Source of the DNA: Asparagopsis taxiformis
Lineage: Eukaryota > Rhodophyta > Florideophyceae > Bonnemaisoniales > Bonnemaisoniaceae
Assembly: GCA_030407315.1 (NCBI GenBank)
Contig: JALQPE010001699.1
Span: 78,342 to 142,341 of the forward strand
Length of the DNA: 64,000 bases
Direction: 5' to 3'
Below, in pieces: positions 18,931-30,200 of the stretch (position 1 is the first letter of the stretch; every line of letters starts with the position of its first letter). The notes below the pieces were generated by a model. The model made no database searches. It was not told where the DNA came from and saw only the letters and a list, made by a program, of their open reading frames with translations. Position numbers and translations under genes: made by a program.

Positions 18931-21215
18931 ATGCCGCCGCGTATTGCGAAGAAAGCTCCAAAGCCTCCGGGCCTCCAGAAAACCCGGTCAGCAGCTGCTG
19001 TATCGAGTGCCCGACAATCCCGTGCGAAGAAGCGGTCTGGGCCTACCGGCAGCATTGAACCGCGGTCCGGTAGTCGCAAGACGGACCGGCGCAGAACTGG
19101 GGATCCGCAGCGAGAAAGTGAGGAAGGAGGAACGGCGCGGAGAGAGATGGGGCTTGACCGAGGCAAGCGTGCTCGCAGGGACAGTGAACATCATGATGAT
19201 GACATGATAGTGGCTCAAAACATGTTGGAATTGCGGCAGAGTGCTATGGCAAAGGTAGTTCCTCCCGGGTTGGCAGATGCGGAGGTGCTGCAGACGGAGT
19301 CCCAGCCGGGGGTTCCGACACACTGGAGGCTGTGACCCCCACTGCGCCAACTATGCCGAGTACATCAGCCCCAGCAGGTAATGCAGTCAGGGACCCGAGG
19401 ATAGCGGCAAGGGATGTTGTTTCTGAGCAACGTTCACAGGATGCCAACTATCATCGGCGGTCAGGTGGTACTGAGGGGAGAGAGCAGCCGGAGTGCGGGC
19501 CTCGTCACAACAGAGTGTCATTGGTGCCAAATATGCGCGTAACGCCCCCGCGACGTCAGGCTATTGGCGATGGAGGACATCATATTCCCGATAGCGTGGG
19601 AGATGGGGGGACGGTGAGGGCAGAGAGGTTGCATCCGCCGGAATCCATCGATTTAATGGCGAGTCGCATCAATGCGCAGAAGAAGAAGATCGCGGAGCTG
19701 GAAAAAAAAGTGTTTAGCCAGGACATAGCAAACAAGGCGCTCACCACGGAGATTGTTGCGTTGGAGGCTAAGGTGAAGACTCTGCAGGCGGAAAATGCCA
19801 GCCTTACTGCAATTGCGAGAACAGGTAGAATCAGTGATCACGGTGGCGGTAAGTCGAAAATACAGAAAGCCATTCCTGTGAAATACCTTGGAGTTCTTAG
19901 GGCGGTTGAGGAAAACCTGACAAAGTGGTGCAAGAACGAGACTATGGAGCTGGACCCTATAGCGGAACAAACGCAGAGACGTTGGACTGGACGTACCATC
20001 GAGGTAGAGCCGGTAGAAGGGGCACTTTGGAGCGAAAACGGTGTAGGATATATTGCTACCCCTCCGGGCTATATCATCAAGAATCTGCAGTGGTATACAC
20101 CTTCGTACAGGGACGAGAGTGATCTGCTGAATGACTTGGTGCGACACGTACTGCGTCAAAGTCCGTGGTGTGATGTGTTTTCCGATGAGGAGCAGCGTGT
20201 GTGCTGTCAAGAGGCTGTGGCGGGGAGCAAGGAATTGAAAGTGAAGGTGACGCAGAAACTGTCCGACGTGATGAGTGCACGGAAGCGTAATGCGAGGGAC
20301 AGATTGTTCGGTTCGCTGGGGTACACGAAATTAATGTCTAGATGCACGATGCTGACGACGCGAGCTGAGATGGACGAGCGAGAGGAACAAAAGCGCGAAG
20401 CGTCTGAGAAGCTTTTGAAACGGGAAAGTAACGGTGATTTGGATATGGGGAGGTGGCGAACGGCACCGTTCTCAGAGCTGCGATACAGCAAAGGCTTGGT
20501 TCCTGACAGCTTCGAAATGGAAGTGAATGGTGATGCATGGTTTAACAACCGAGTAGCTGTGAATGTGCTGGACATCTTCAGGGGTTATTCGATACGACCA
20601 GAACAAGTAATGGACATAGAGACGAGCATACTAACGCTGGCGCGCCTGGATGCTTGGCTAGTGACTACTGTGGAGTGTTTGGATGAACCGAAGGGGAAAG
20701 GAGGTGCACGGCAGAAGGAGTTTACAAGGCGGTACAGTCAATATGTGGGGGTAGCTTTTCAGCAATTAGTTGGTATGGTGGTGTACTGCATGTCTTGTCT
20801 CCAAGGCTCGCAAGCAAGGGAAGAAACGGACGTTGTCGAGAGCGAACAGCGGACTAGTGCACAGTCACGGCATGTGTTTGCAAGCCGTACTGTGACGAGA
20901 GAGGCTGTTGAAGTGTGGCAAAGCGGAGAGGGGTCTGGAATTGTTCATGTCGTTGATGATGTAAACCGCTGCTCATCACTTGTTCTAGTGTCCGAGGATT
21001 GGATTCAATCGCATATTACGTCAAACCTCGGTGCTGTAATGGATTGTGTGATTGCGCAAGGACTAATTGGCGCAGAACTTTTCGTCGTTGACCCATATGC
21101 TGGACACCTGACTGCAAACCTGAATGTCGAAATCAATGCCCCACAGTATGGGGGCATGGAGCGGCGCCATGCAGCCACTGCTGATAACGGTTTTGGCGTA
21201 ATGGAGGATGGTTGA
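18931..21215 (+). CDS. Coiled-coil protein, putative transposon accessory protein (frameshifted)
   Basis: The gene appears to start with MPPRIAKKAPKPPG at 18931, a basic Ala/Lys/Pro-rich N terminus, and to continue in another frame to 21215. The first frame ends at a TGA at 19333-19335. The second frame is open from 19203 with no ATG near its start, so one shift in the 19203-19332 overlap joins them (about 760 residues). A real indel, an assembly error or a very short intron could explain it. The second part has a clear coiled coil (AQKKKIAELEKKVFSQDIA through KTLQAENASLT, about residues 115-165 of the second frame), then an unrecognised globular region. It is convergent with the transposase-like gene, 77 bp away, as in two-gene DNA transposons. 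A DNA-binding or assembly role is inference. Its promoter side abuts the right R1 array. Confidence 0.5.
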
Positions 21216-21292
21216 AATTAGTGCAGTAAATGTGACGTTGACTAGAAGGTTTATCATGTAGTACATTATCAATAGAGTGCTGCGATTTAGAT

Positions 21293-24200
21293 TTATTCTT
21301 CTTCATTATCATCTGTGAATTGGTAATCAGTGTTGGTGTAGAAGCGGTTGAGATAGAAACGGTGGTCCGACCAGTGCATTTGTTTCGTAAATGGCTTGAC
21401 TGGAAAGTTACTTCGTACGATGTGCACGGTGCCAGATATAGTAGATGCAGGAATGAGGTCAAACCAAGGACCACCTGCACTGTGGGATGCAGTGTCATTG
21501 CTGTCAACGGATCCGTTGTCCGGGTCCCATGTGGACCACTTTAAACAAATGCACCCAAGTGATTTTTCCACAGCGGTTTTTGGGGCAAAGCAGGTCATAT
21601 ACTGAACGAAAGCGAGTTCTACAGGTTGAAACAGGTTTGGAGACTGCAGGCGTACCAGTGCCAGGACGCGCCCTACCCATATGGTTCTGTAGTCATCGGC
21701 AGTTCCGGAGATGACGACAAAGGAGTACTGCGATCTCTTTGCGGGGCCGAACGATGAAGTTGCAAAGACGCGCTGCTGCTTGTGCCTCGACACGTTTGTG
21801 GGGCGAAGCATGCCACTGTGCGGGTCAAAGTCGTCGGCATCTGGGACGTACCCTCCCATGACGTAGGCGGACTTTACCACGGTGACGGAAATGTCCATGT
21901 CATGTATTGGAGGGCCTTCTGCCGTGGCGCGCAGTCTAGCGAGGGTGAGGAACGCTTGTGCAGCTGTGTCACCGAGTTGCTGGAATAGCGTTATGGTGCC
22001 AGACGGGAACGAGGAGTTGTGCAGCGGCAAAAGAGTGGCAGGATCGGGCTGTCCGTCGATATCTGCAACGAGGAGGGTTGCATCGGGCAGCAGGGAGGCA
22101 AAGTCGTGCAGTGCAACGGTGAATCCGTCGCGAACGAGTACTGCACCGTCTGTGGGCGATATCATGCGTGCGTTTCCCAATGTGTTCGATGGGGTATGAC
22201 CAGTTGGAGTGGCCAAGGAGAATTCCATGTGGCGAATAGTCTCTTCCATGGCTGTGGAGCGCCTTCGAGAGGTTTTCCTATAACTCTGTTTGAACAGAAG
22301 ATGCGAGTGTTCGTAGGGGCCTGCATCAATGTGTTCCAGGGCGCCATATCTCTGCAAGTCACCGGGAAGATGGTCTAGAAGATGGAACTTGAAAGTTTTG
22401 AGACCTGTGGTGTGGAATGGGCCGAGGGTGGAGAGCATTGATTGTTTGAAATAGGAAATGGAGTTCTGGAGGCTTTCTAGTTCGGCGGCAGTCCAGTGCT
22501 TGATGCGACCGCGTTTCATGACCCATGCGACGAGGTCAGAGTATTGCGTGCAGATGGAAGTGAGGGGGGCTGTATCTACTTCGTCACAGCATGTGTCAAT
22601 GAATGCTGCGATGAAAGGGAACACCATGTCGACATGGTGATAGTCTTTGGCTGCGAGCATGCCGCGTATGCCGTCCTCCGTGAAGAGGCCGTTCAAATTG
22701 GTGCCCTTCTCACCCTTGGAGAAGTCGACATGAAGACCGGTGATGTAGTAGTCGCGTTCGATAGCGGACAGAATGCTGTTTGAGCCGGCGAGGATGGATT
22801 TTTTCACCTTCTTGAAGGTGCGAGGTGTCCCGGAATGGGAGGCAGTGGTGGTGAGGTCTGGGGAGCTGAGGCGGTGGACAATGCACTGTTTGATGAGCTT
22901 TGAGATGCCGAGGTGGAGATTGTGCAGAGGCTCGAAGGAGAAAATGTTGTAGGGGTCTAGGGGACTGTTGGTGGGTAAAAGAGCGGTCGATTCGAGGACA
23001 GAGTGTTGTTCGAGGAGGGAGAGAGCTTCGAGCGGAGCAGTTGTATGCTCCTGAGCGCTCTCTTGGCGTGCAGAGCGTGTATCATCGAGGGAGCGGGGCT
23101 GGTGTGGCGCGCTGGATTCAAGTTGAGTGGCGGGGATGTAGCAGCGGTGGCAGGGATGTGTGGTGGTAGTGCTGTTGCGAGTGCATGAGAGCTCTTTGGC
23201 CTCTGGAAAGTCGCAGCAATAATTGGCTAGGATGGGAAAGCATTGGCGGGCAGTTGCAGTGGAGTCTGTGCAGGGGAACCCGGAAGAGAACGCGGTGGAT
23301 AGGGACGAAAACACTTTTTCGAGTGCTTTATGAAGAATATCAATTTTGCGAGCGCGACTAGCAGAACTAGAGGTTGTCGGCATTTCATCACCGAACAAGG
23401 CGTTGGACGAAGGGTTAACAATGTACGGAAGATACCCGACGATGGTGAGGCCGGTACGGATGCAGTGGCGACGGAGGGGGGCGGAGAAGTTGAGCAGTGT
23501 GACGTGTATGGGGTATGCGACGATTGCGGAGCTCTTGAGGCTTGTGCTGCTCTTGTCGGAGTACACTTGGAGGAGGCCGGCAAAGGAGGAAGCGGTGGGA
23601 TCATTTTCCTCTGCCCATACGACCTGTGGATCTTCCGAGAGCTGCACGCGCTGTCTAGTAACCTGGTGCAGCGTTTTCGCGAATTCTGTGTGTAGGGGAT
23701 GAGAAAATATTGCGGTGCCGTCTGGGGCGGTCTGTGGGGAGGGGTGGAAGAGAGTATTTTGGTCGTTAGCCAGTGCTAACTGCCTGCGGAGCATGTCGAC
23801 TGGGTCGCGGAGGTACAGCTGTGCCGAGTACTTACCAGTTTTGTCTGGAATGATGTGGCTCTTGTAACCTTCGGTGCGGAAATGTGTTTCGACCATGGAA
23901 GCGGTAACGTGGCGACATTCTTCTACGGTGCGAACGGCGCTGTTGAACTTTTCTAGGGAGAATGCGGGGTCTTGTAGGATGGTGATGACTTCGCTCACGC
24001 GGCCAGCGCCGGCCTTGTACTCGAGGGTTGTGAGACTGGCGGCGAGGGATTGCACGAGGAGGTCTGCGCGGGAGGGGGTTGAGGTTGGTGGCAGTGAAGC
24101 GTCACAGGGTGAGTCGCTGGAGGAAGCACGACCAGATTCTGGGTCTGGGGAGCTGGGTTGCGGGGAATCATGGTCGCCGTTTCGAGCAGGCTCATGGGTG

Positions 24201-24331
24201 ACGGCAGGGACACGAGCGTTGTTGAAATGTTGGGGAGAGGGGTTGAAACGGTAGCGACACGTTCGCTCATGCAGCGCGAGCGCATAAGCATCTACGCAGT
24301 AGTAGAAGCACCCTTCATACTTGCATTCCAT
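21293..24331 (-). CDS. Tnp2/Plavaka-like DNA transposase (putative)
   Basis: One intact frame of 1012 residues. The N terminus carries a probable zinc finger (MECKYEGCFYYC... with H21 and C25). A second Cys/His cluster, THPCHRCYIPATQL (middle of the protein), is followed by SFEPLHNLHLGISKLIKQC, which resembles the D/E-x-L-H...K block of Tnp2 and Plavaka-type (CACTA-related) transposases. Downstream, FKFHLLDHLPGDLQRYGALE and DAGPYEHSHLLFKQSYRKTS match the conserved tail of the same group. The likely role is cut-and-paste transposition in the nucleus. The catalytic triad was not verified. Its 3' end faces the coiled-coil gene. I found no R1-like terminal repeat beyond its 5' end (24332-24980), so the right end of the element is not located. 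Confidence 0.6.
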   Translation of the reverse strand: MECKYEGCFYYCVDAYALALHERTCRYRFNPSPQHFNNARVPAVTHEPARNGDHDSPQPSSPDPESGRASSSDSPCDASLPPTSTPSRADLLVQSLAASLTTLEYKAGAGRVSEVITILQDPAFSLEKFNSAVRTVEECRHVTASMVETHFRTEGYKSHIIPDKTGKYSAQLYLRDPVDMLRRQLALANDQNTLFHPSPQTAPDGTAIFSHPLHTEFAKTLHQVTRQRVQLSEDPQVVWAEENDPTASSFAGLLQVYSDKSSTSLKSSAIVAYPIHVTLLNFSAPLRRHCIRTGLTIVGYLPYIVNPSSNALFGDEMPTTSSSASRARKIDILHKALEKVFSSLSTAFSSGFPCTDSTATARQCFPILANYCCDFPEAKELSCTRNSTTTTHPCHRCYIPATQLESSAPHQPRSLDDTRSARQESAQEHTTAPLEALSLLEQHSVLESTALLPTNSPLDPYNIFSFEPLHNLHLGISKLIKQCIVHRLSSPDLTTTASHSGTPRTFKKVKKSILAGSNSILSAIERDYYITGLHVDFSKGEKGTNLNGLFTEDGIRGMLAAKDYHHVDMVFPFIAAFIDTCCDEVDTAPLTSICTQYSDLVAWVMKRGRIKHWTAAELESLQNSISYFKQSMLSTLGPFHTTGLKTFKFHLLDHLPGDLQRYGALEHIDAGPYEHSHLLFKQSYRKTSRRRSTAMEETIRHMEFSLATPTGHTPSNTLGNARMISPTDGAVLVRDGFTVALHDFASLLPDATLLVADIDGQPDPATLLPLHNSSFPSGTITLFQQLGDTAAQAFLTLARLRATAEGPPIHDMDISVTVVKSAYVMGGYVPDADDFDPHSGMLRPTNVSRHKQQRVFATSSFGPAKRSQYSFVVISGTADDYRTIWVGRVLALVRLQSPNLFQPVELAFVQYMTCFAPKTAVEKSLGCICLKWSTWDPDNGSVDSNDTASHSAGGPWFDLIPASTISGTVHIVRSNFPVKPFTKQMHWSDHRFYLNRFYTNTDYQFTDDNEEE

Positions 24332-24984
24332 GTCGAGTTTTGACGCAAAAGGGAGGATTGCGAGCTGAACAGGGGAGACTGTGCCGTCCAGATGCGACCA
24401 ATTTTATTTTTGTGGTGCTTTCGAGACTTGGAATGTAACGTGTTCGTAGTTTTTTGGGTAGTAGTTTTGTGCTCACTCCAGCTGACATCCCAACGGTGGA
24501 ATTTAACCGAGAGTTCAATCATTTCCAACTGTTACATCACATTGCGTGCTGGCAACGTGTGCATGGAAGGACGAACGACTGCCCTGGGAGATGAATTTTC
24601 AATTAATTCATTTGTAATAATAAACTTTTTTATTTCCAAACTTCGTGGAATCTGAATGTGCTTTACAGCGGATATGCCACAGATCATGTAAGGAAAGCAA
24701 ATGGATTCTCATATATATGATTATATGTTTATATTCGTTGTTCTCGATCCGGATCTCTTTGTTCGGGGAATCAGAGACCATGGCTTGGGCCATACTCAAT
24801 CTCACTGCCGGCGATGATTTCGAGTATGCACAGCAAGACTTAAGCGGACGCAGAAAGCTGTCCGGTCGACGCCGCAGGCTCCACTCCGCCCTCATCACCG
24901 ACTGATCTTCTTTGACCGACTTTGCTTTGTACGTGCGCGAATCTTGATCAAGATTCGCGCACGTACCTTCGTTCCATCCTCTAC
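24332..24984. other. Intergenic, upstream of transposase gene
   Basis: It should contain the promoter of the transposase-like gene. No ORF with family features, and no terminal inverted repeat matching another place in the window. Confidence 0.4.
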
Positions 24985-26160
24985 CCTCGAGGGTATGCGT
25001 TGAGGGAAGCGTGGGTTTTGAGTCTGACTATTTCCGTTGATGCGATATTTTTCATGGGAAGCCTGTTGACTGATGGTGTGTATTGAGCGGAGGATGGAAG
25101 AGAGGTACGTGAAGTTTTGAAAGTATGCTGTGAGGGAAGGTTGATTTTGAGTCTGACTGTTGTGGTTGATTCCGATGTTGTGTAGATGATGCAGGAATGT
25201 TGATGACGGAAGGTAAGTTTCATTGAGTGCCAAGATGTGCTTTGCGAAGATATGGACTGCTGACTATGATTATTGTTAATTGCAAGGTTTTTGGATCATG
25301 GTTTGTATTGTGTGTAGGATGGATGAGAGGTACATTTGCGAGTTCTCAGGGTATGTAGCGAGGGAAACGTTGGTTTTCAATCTGACTGTTGCGATTGAAT
25401 CCGATGTTGCGTAGGTGATGGAGGAATAGTGATGACGGAAGGTAAGTCACATTGGGCGCCCAGACCGGTTGTGCGAAGATGCGGAATGCTGACTACTTTT
25501 CTTGGCTACACGATTACGTGATTTATGGTTTTTATTGTGTGCAGGATGGAACAGGTAAAGTAAGTGTGCGAGTTTTGAAAGTAAGCAGCGAGGGAAGGTT
25601 GGTTTTGAGTCTGACTATTTCCGTTGATGCGATATTTTTCATTGGAAGCCTATTGAGTCATGGTGTGTATTGTGTGGAGCGAAGGTAAGTGTGCGAGTTT
25701 TGAAAGTATGCTGTGATGGAAGGTTGGTTTTGAGTCTGACTGTTGTGGTTGATTCCGATGTTGTGTAGATGATGCAGGAATGTTGATGACAGAAGGTAAG
25801 TTTTACTGAGCACCAAGACTTGTTTTGCGAAGATATGGACTGCTGACTTTGATTATTCATTGCAAGGTTTTTGGATCATGGTTTGTATTTTGTGTAGGAT
25901 GGATGATTCAGTCATCCTCTCGGAGAGGTAAGTAAGGGAGTTTCTAGGATATCTGTCGTGGTAAGCGTTGCTTTTGAGTCTGACTGTTGTGGTTGATTCT
26001 GATGTTGTGTATGTGATGCAGGAGTGGTGAAGCAGGAACGGCAGGACTGAAGGAGAGTGAAGAAGGGATGTAGGAAGATGGGGAATGAAGCTGTGAGGTG
26101 TTTCTGGTATGTGTATATTTTGGGGCATACGATAGAAGTGAGAGTGCGTTTCAAGTGGTG
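24985..26160. repeat. Two-copy tandem duplication, about 587-bp period
   Basis: The segment reading AGTCTGACTATTTCCGTTGA begins at 25021 and again at 25608. The segment with GTTGATTCCGATGTTGTGTA recurs at the same spacing (near 25164 and 25750), with diverged internal partial copies near 25390 and 25990. The units contain GGTAAGT and TGTGTAG, which resemble splice donor and acceptor sites, but no exon-like ORF lies between them. Confidence 0.7.
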
Positions 26161-26389
26161 TAAGATTTTGCTGACCATGTTCGTGTTTGATGTCTTGATG
26201 ATTTAATGGGCTGGGGTGGTGTCGAGGAAAGCGGGGATGGTATTGGGAAGGAGCGTATTTTTTGTAATCTAGGTCGTGAGGGTTCTTGCAGTATGTGCGG
26301 ATGGTGGTGCATGGCGTTCGGATGGTAGGGAGAACGCGATAGTGAGGGAGATGGGTGATCGACGATATGCTGACAGGTATTTTGTATTC

Positions 26390-26490
26390 TGGCTGGATAC
26401 GTATTTCCTATTCTAACCGGGTATTTATTTCCTATTCTAACCGGGTATTTATTTCCTATTCTGACCAGATATGTATTCCCTATTCTAGAG
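26390..26490. repeat. Short tandem repeat, about 24-bp unit, 4 copies
   Basis: CCTATTCTAACCGGGTATTT and close variants repeat about four times. No coding potential. Confidence 0.75.
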
Positions 26491-26610
26491 AGACGTATTG
26501 TATACGAGCAGTTTCCTAAATGAGAGAATAAAATACGGTCCGATATGGGCCCTGAATTTACCATCCGCTGTAATTTCTTCCCTCCCGGTTTTCGCTGATA
26601 TATTGTATAC

Positions 26611-27126
26611 TGGATGTCGGGTCCTAGTATTCCGCCATATGTACTAGAGAAAGTGGATGTCGGGTCCTAGTATTCCGCCATATGTACTAGAGAAAGTGGA
26701 TGTCGGGTCCTAGTATTCCGCCATATGTACTAGAGAAAGTGGATGTCGGGTCCTAGTATTCCGCCATATGTACTAGAGAAAGTGGATGTCGGGTCCTAGT
26801 ATTCCGCCATATGTACTAGAGAAAGTGGATGTCGGGTCCTAGTATTCCGCCAAATGTACTAGAGAAAGTGGATGTCGGGTCCTAGTATTCCGCCATATGT
26901 ACTAGAGAAAGTGGATGTCGGGTCCTAGTATTCCGCCATATGTACTAGAGAAAGTGGATGTCGGGTCCTAGTATTCCGCCAATGTACTAGAGAAAGTGGA
27001 TGTCGGGTCCTAGTATTCCGCCAAACGTACTAGAGAAAGTGGATGTCGGGTCCTAGTATTCCGCCATATGTACTAGAGAAAGTGGATGTCGGGCCCTAGT
27101 ATTCCGCCATATGTACTAGAGAAAGT
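26611..27126. repeat. Satellite: twelve 43-bp tandem copies
   Basis: The unit starts with GTGGATGTCGGGTCCTAGTA and continues TTCCGCCATATGTACTAGAG. Copies begin at about 43-bp steps from 26611 to 27083 and are almost identical, with a few single-base changes and small deletions. The array leads into a GGACGTCC inverted repeat next to the truncated end of gypsy element A. Confidence 0.9.
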
Positions 27127-27262
27127 GGACGTCCGCATCCAAAAAATTTTTATTTTTTTTTGGACGCGGACGTTCATTTGTTCTAGTAAATCTCGGGGCC
27201 GACTAGGACCCGTACTAGAGAGACTGGACGTCCGCGTCCACTTCCGAAAACACAGACGATAC
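27127..27262. repeat. R2 repeat tip with hairpin, joining satellite to element A
   Basis: TGGACGTCCGC at 27127 pairs with GCGGACGTTCA at about 27167 around an A/T-rich loop. The block ends with GGACGTCCGCGTCCACTTCC and then GAAAACACAGA, the inverse of the tip seen at 5305. Immediately beyond it the integrase frame of element A resumes, so the boundary is sharp. Confidence 0.6.
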
Positions 27263-30200
27263 GCGTCCGAGCGCGATAAGCCGGCAGAGCTTGCTATAGC
27301 GGTCTGCTATTACGAGTACGAAGCGGCGTTGGCGTCGCGTCTCGGGCAACGGACCCAGTATGTCTATGGCGACGTCCTCGAGCGGGCGCATCGCGGGGAA
27401 TAGCTTCAGGGCGTTCGTATGGCGATATTGCGTAACGCGGTTGTGTGCGCACGCGTCGCACTGTCTCACCGTCGTATAGACGTCTACGCTCATCATCGGC
27501 CAGTAGTACGCGCGTCGAATTGCGTCGTACATGCGTCGCGCGCCCGGATGCCCTGCGGTCACCGCGTAGTGGTTAGCTCGCAAAATGCGCCCTTTTATGG
27601 TTTCGGGCACGACTATCTGCGTAGCATCGTCGAGCGGAGCGGTCCTCATGAGAATCCCATCGGGGGACAGGTGAAAACACGATTGCGGCGCGGTCTCGAC
27701 GTCGCGTTTTGCGTTCTGGCAGAACTCGTCCGTAGCCTGCTCGCGTATCCACTCGTCAGCGGATACGGGTGGTTCGATACATGCTCGAGATGTCAGCAGA
27801 CAATCCAGGCTAGGATAATATTCGGCGTAGTCGCATAGTAGCGCGGCGTCGGCTCGAACGTAAGCGTCCGCGTGCGGTTCGACGATGTTCGCGGCGTCGA
27901 AGCAGGGTATCTCGTCCGGTATTTCTGTCTCGTCGCCGCTTCGCGTGACCATTCGCGAGAGCGCGTCGGCGATAACATGGCGTTTACCCTTTTTGTATTC
28001 GACGTCGAACTCGAACTCGGCGAGTCGCAATCGCCAGCGCGCGAGTCGTCCTTCCGCGGAGGTCATATTTAGAATCCAGCGCAGCGAATTATGGTCCGTG
28101 CGGACCGTGAACTTCCGTCCTTCTAGATATGCGCGTAATAGTAACACAGCCCATACCACCGCGAGGCATTCGCGTTCCGTCGTCGAGTAATTTCGCTCCG
28201 CGTCGTTAAGCGTGCGCGACCAGTATCCGACTGGATGCAATGTGTCTCCGTCGGCGTCTAACTGTAGTAACGCGCATCCGATTTGCCCTTGCGACGCGTC
28301 GGTGTCGAGCACATACGGGTGCCCCTCGCGCGGTAGGCGAAGAATAGGCGGAGATAGCATCGCTCGTCGCAGTGATTCGAACGCGCGCGTTTTCTCCGGC
28401 GTCGGCGCGGGTAAGCTGTCTCCTTGGTCCTTCTTTAACAACTGCGTAAGCGGCGCTGCGACGAACGCGAATTTTTCGACGAATCGGTGGTATACGTTGC
28501 AAGTTCCCAGAAAGCTGCGCAGCTGCGTTTTCGTCGTCGGATACGTCGCATCGCGCAGCGCGTCGCATTTCGTCGTCGGCACGGATAGCTTTCCAGGCGA
28601 AATAGTATGTCCCAGGTAGTCTACCGAGCGCTTGAAGAACTCGGTCTTCGCAAACTTAAGCGAAACGCCAGCGCGTCCGAGGATCCCCAGTATCTCGTCG
28701 ACGTGATGCACGTGCGCATTTATGTCGGCGGAGAAGATAATTACGTCATCCAAGTAGACAAGGCAGTGCTGCCATTTCACGTTCGCGAGCAGGATATCGA
28801 GCGCGCGCTGAAACGTCGCGGGCGCGTTCGATAGTCCGAAGGGCATACGGCGGAAGCAATACGTACCAACGTGCGACGTAAACGTAGTCTTATCGCGGTC
28901 GGCGTGCGCTACTGGGATCTGCCAGTATCCCGAGTTGCAGTCCAGCGTAGTGAAAACCGTCGCGTTACCGAGCGAGTCGACGCAATCGTCCATGCGCGGA
29001 ATCGGATACGCGTCCTTCACGGTAGCGGCATTTAAGCGGCGATAGTCGATGCAGAAGCGGGAAGTCCCGTCCTTCTTGGGTACGACTACAACCGGGCTCG
29101 CCCATTCCGATGTAGCAGGTTCGATCACTCCAGCGCGGAGCATCTTATCCACTTGCGTACGGATAATTTCGCGCGACGCGTGTCCGGCGCGGTACGGCGG
29201 TTGGTTGACGGGGGTCGCCCCCGGGACCAGTTCGATGCGGTGTTCTGTCGCGTGGATGGCTCCGAGCGTGCCATTCCACATGCGCTCGTGCTTTCGCAGC
29301 ATCTCGATAATTCGCGCGTGTAGGTCGTCGTCTACTCGCTCATCGCGTAGCGTCGTGCGTAAAAGATCTTCCCAATGCGGCGTCGCGTTCGCAATTCCGT
29401 CGGCTTCGCGCGGGTCCGGCGGGTTTGTCGCGTCGCGTGGCGTCGCATCGTCGGGCGGTCGGTCTTGCGGGGTCGGTGCCTCTTGTGCAACTTGTAGGCA
29501 ACCTACGGGGTTGGGCACTGCGGCGCCCACCTTCATGCCTTTGGGCAATACCTGTAGGCGGGTGCCGGCGTTGTGCACATGCACACTGAAGGGCACGTTC
29601 CTTTTAACCTGCGTTTCACCATTGGCTAGACGCAACAACTTCTGTCCGTAGAGGTCGGTCGCGGGTATCATGATGCAGCGTCCGTCAGCGCCCGTGGTGA
29701 CTTCGATAGCTTGCGTCGCGTGCGGCGGAATCGACGTGCGGCGCGCAACGCGGATTGGTGCGAAATCTGTTGGTCGGGTAGTCTTGGGGGTCGGTGCGCG
29801 GCGCGGTTTCGTCGGCGTTCGTGGGAGCATCGGAACGTGGTCTCCATAGCGGGTTCGCAACGCGCGCTGCGGCCCAGTATAGATCATCCGAACCACACGG
29901 TCGATGAAGTCTGCTCCCAGAATGCAAGGGACGGATAGGCGCGGCATCACCAGGAAAGTTTGAAGGTGCGCGCGGGCACCTAGAAGAACGCTAAGTCGCA
30001 ACGACGCGTTCGGCGCGAGGCGTCGTCCATTCGCGTCGATAATTGCGCAGCGCAGCGTTGGCGGCGTAGCGTGGCGCTTCCAATCAGCGCCTAATACGTT
30101 CTCGCGAATGAGGCTCGGGCCCGCGCCGGTATCAAGCACAGCGGTCACCGCGGTGGCCGTACGTAGATTATATCCGACATGTACCTCGAGTTTGTAGTTC

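Noticed and set aside
21293..24331. KDZ-family transposase
   Set aside because: The DNA-modifier context made this tempting, but I could not find the KDZ motifs. The conserved blocks fit Tnp2/Plavaka-type proteins better.
26611..27126. Regular repeats as a CRISPR array
   Set aside because: The 43-bp units are contiguous with no spacers, and the genome is eukaryotic.
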